Positions 6,085-6,815 of a stretch of 6,815 bases of DNA are shown here, piece after piece. Each line of letters opens with the position of its first letter. The stretch's first letter is position 1. The stretch is from Nitrospirota bacterium. Lineage in GTDB: Bacteria > Nitrospirota > UBA9217. The stretch covers positions 1 through 6,815 of the forward strand of contig JAJYKN010000073.1 in the NCBI GenBank assembly GCA_021788515.1, in the 5' to 3' direction. The notes under the pieces were generated by a model, which saw only the letters and a list, made by a program, of their open reading frames with translations, ran no database searches and was not told the DNA's origin. The position numbers and the translations under genes were made by a program.

Positions 6085-6815
6085 ATGACTAAAACCGGTA
6101 GGAAATACGCACAGGAACATCCGATACTCATCGGCCTTTTCAGCGTTTTCTACGTTGTTGTTGTTGGGATGCTCGTGGCCGATATTGCAGGTTTCGCTAC
6201 GCCAAAGGATGCGTTTGCTCAGTTGGTAGGTCCTCCGACTCCGACGCCTGCGCCGATTGCACCGCCTACACCGACACCTCCTCCTGTGACGCCACCGACG
6301 CCGACGCCACCTCCCGTGACCCCTCCGCCTCCTACTCCTCCGCCTATTACGCCGCCTCCGCCGACACCTCCTCCTGTGACGCCTCCGCCGGTCGTCCCTC
6401 CGCCCCCTGCGCCGATTTCGCCGCCTATCGTGCCGACGCCGATTCCAGGCTGTACGGACCCGAGCGCGACGAACTTTAACCCGGTTGCGACCGTCGACGA
6501 CGGCTCTTGTACATATCCGCCGCCCGTGACCAACGTGCCGACCTGCACGCTCGCGGCTAACCCGACGCAGGTGAGCTCAGGCGGCACCACGGCGCTCTCC
6601 TGGACGACCGCGAACGCCGCGTCGTTCTCCATCGACCACAGCATCGGCAGCGTCACGCCGGTCGCGGCCGGCTCGACCTCGACCCCGGCGATAACGGCGA
6701 ACACTACCTTCACGGGTACGGTCGTCGGAGCGGACGGAGAAACCTCGACTTGTAGCGCTGCGGTGACGGTCGGCGGTGGTGGCGGTGGCGGGCCGAGTTG
6801 CACCATGACCGAGAT
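6085..6815 (+). CDS. Surface stalk protein with CTDP motif and Ig-like repeats (3' end outside window)
   Basis: The visible 243 codons read MTKTGRKYAQEHP, a hydrophobic segment at residues 14-32, and AFAQ at 43-46, a possible signal peptidase site after Ala45. Residues 50-121 are almost pure Pro/Thr with Val, Ile and Ala (PPTPTPPPVTPP units), a rigid stalk. Residues 122-145 contain the CTDPSATNFNP...DDGSC motif known from many exported bacterial proteins. Residues 152-229 form an Ig-like beta module starting TCTLAANP, with Cys154 and Cys223 able to pair. A Gly7 linker (230-236) follows, then PSCTMTE, which looks like the start of a second module. The start is uncertain: none of the candidates has a clear Shine-Dalgarno. 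The frame is open back to 5839, with ATG codons at 5875 and 5938 inside the previous gene. I prefer 6085 because it gives a normal signal sequence. It may be an adhesin and is the best candidate sortase substrate here. Confidence 0.8.
   Translation, partial: MTKTGRKYAQEHPILIGLFSVFYVVVVGMLVADIAGFATPKDAFAQLVGPPTPTPAPIAPPTPTPPPVTPPTPTPPPVTPPPPTPPPITPPPPTPPPVTPPPVVPPPPAPISPPIVPTPIPGCTDPSATNFNPVATVDDGSCTYPPPVTNVPTCTLAANPTQVSSGGTTALSWTTANAASFSIDHSIGSVTPVAAGSTSTPAITANTTFTGTVVGADGETSTCSAAVTVGGGGGGGPSCTMTE
6232..6447 (+). repeat. Pro-rich codon repeat array in the stalk region
   Basis: The bases are imperfect tandem units of CCG, CCT and ACG codons encoding PPPTPPPVT-like blocks. A 23-base stretch is identical at 6271-6293 and 6361-6383, 90 bases apart. 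This shows recent duplication or recombination within the stalk, so its length may vary between strains. Confidence 0.7.

Noticed and set aside
6769..6793. G-rich tract that might form a G-quadruplex
   Set aside because: It is made of Gly codons for an inter-domain linker and has mostly two-G runs; weak as a structural element.
6219..6806. Minus-strand open frame rich in Gly and Val opposite the stalk protein
   Set aside because: Its GGGVTGGG repeats are just the complement of the Pro/Thr codon array; the plus strand encodes recognisable CTDP and Ig-like sequences.

Overview
The window looks like a stretch of a Candidate Phyla Radiation (Patescibacteria, probably Parcubacteria-like) chromosome, moderately GC-rich. 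The reasons are the content and style rather than any marker gene. There is a small all-helical DUF5663-like protein and an extracytoplasmic FKBP with a Thr-rich linker. There is a small membrane-anchored sortase, and a surface protein with a Pro/Thr stalk, a 'CTDPxATNFNPxATVDDGSC' motif and Ig-like repeats. The first gene is a very long membrane protein of unknown function. No RNA genes, CRISPR arrays, insertion sequences or phage genes are visible.

Layout. Positions 12-2594 (+) encode an 860-residue protein with an acidic, helical N-terminal part, two hydrophobic clusters and a long Ala/Pro/His-rich outer part. A 21-bp gap carrying a TATACT -10 box ends at the ATG of a second unit. That unit is a DUF5663-like protein (2616-2918) and a membrane-anchored FKBP peptidyl-prolyl isomerase (2915-3436), coupled by an ATGA overlap. 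A strong hairpin plus T-run (3453-3490) closes it and lies between convergent genes. A lipoprotein of unknown function is on the minus strand (3500-4159). A compact divergent control region (about 4160-4322) holds two perfect inverted repeats, a good minus-strand promoter and a clear minus-strand Shine-Dalgarno sequence. Next comes a sortase (4323-4991, +), whose stop codon lies inside a large hairpin. Then follow a cysteine-containing anchored protein of unknown function (5105-5986, +) and the 5' part of a surface stalk protein that runs off the window end (about 6085-6815, +).

How the genes may work together. Five of the seven proteins have a signal or anchor sequence and act outside the cytoplasmic membrane, and the 860-residue protein also has membrane segments. 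A prolyl isomerase for exported proteins, a sortase, a lipoprotein and two stalked surface proteins side by side suggest a cell-surface display locus. This is inference from neighbourhood. No LPXTG-type signal followed by a membrane anchor and basic tail is visible in any complete protein here; the end of the last protein, where one would be, is outside the window. The most unusual items are the probable leaderless promoter at 2600-2618, the palindrome at 4261-4277 that puts a TTGACA on both strands, and long hairpins at 4967-5007 and 5189-5225 without terminator T-runs.
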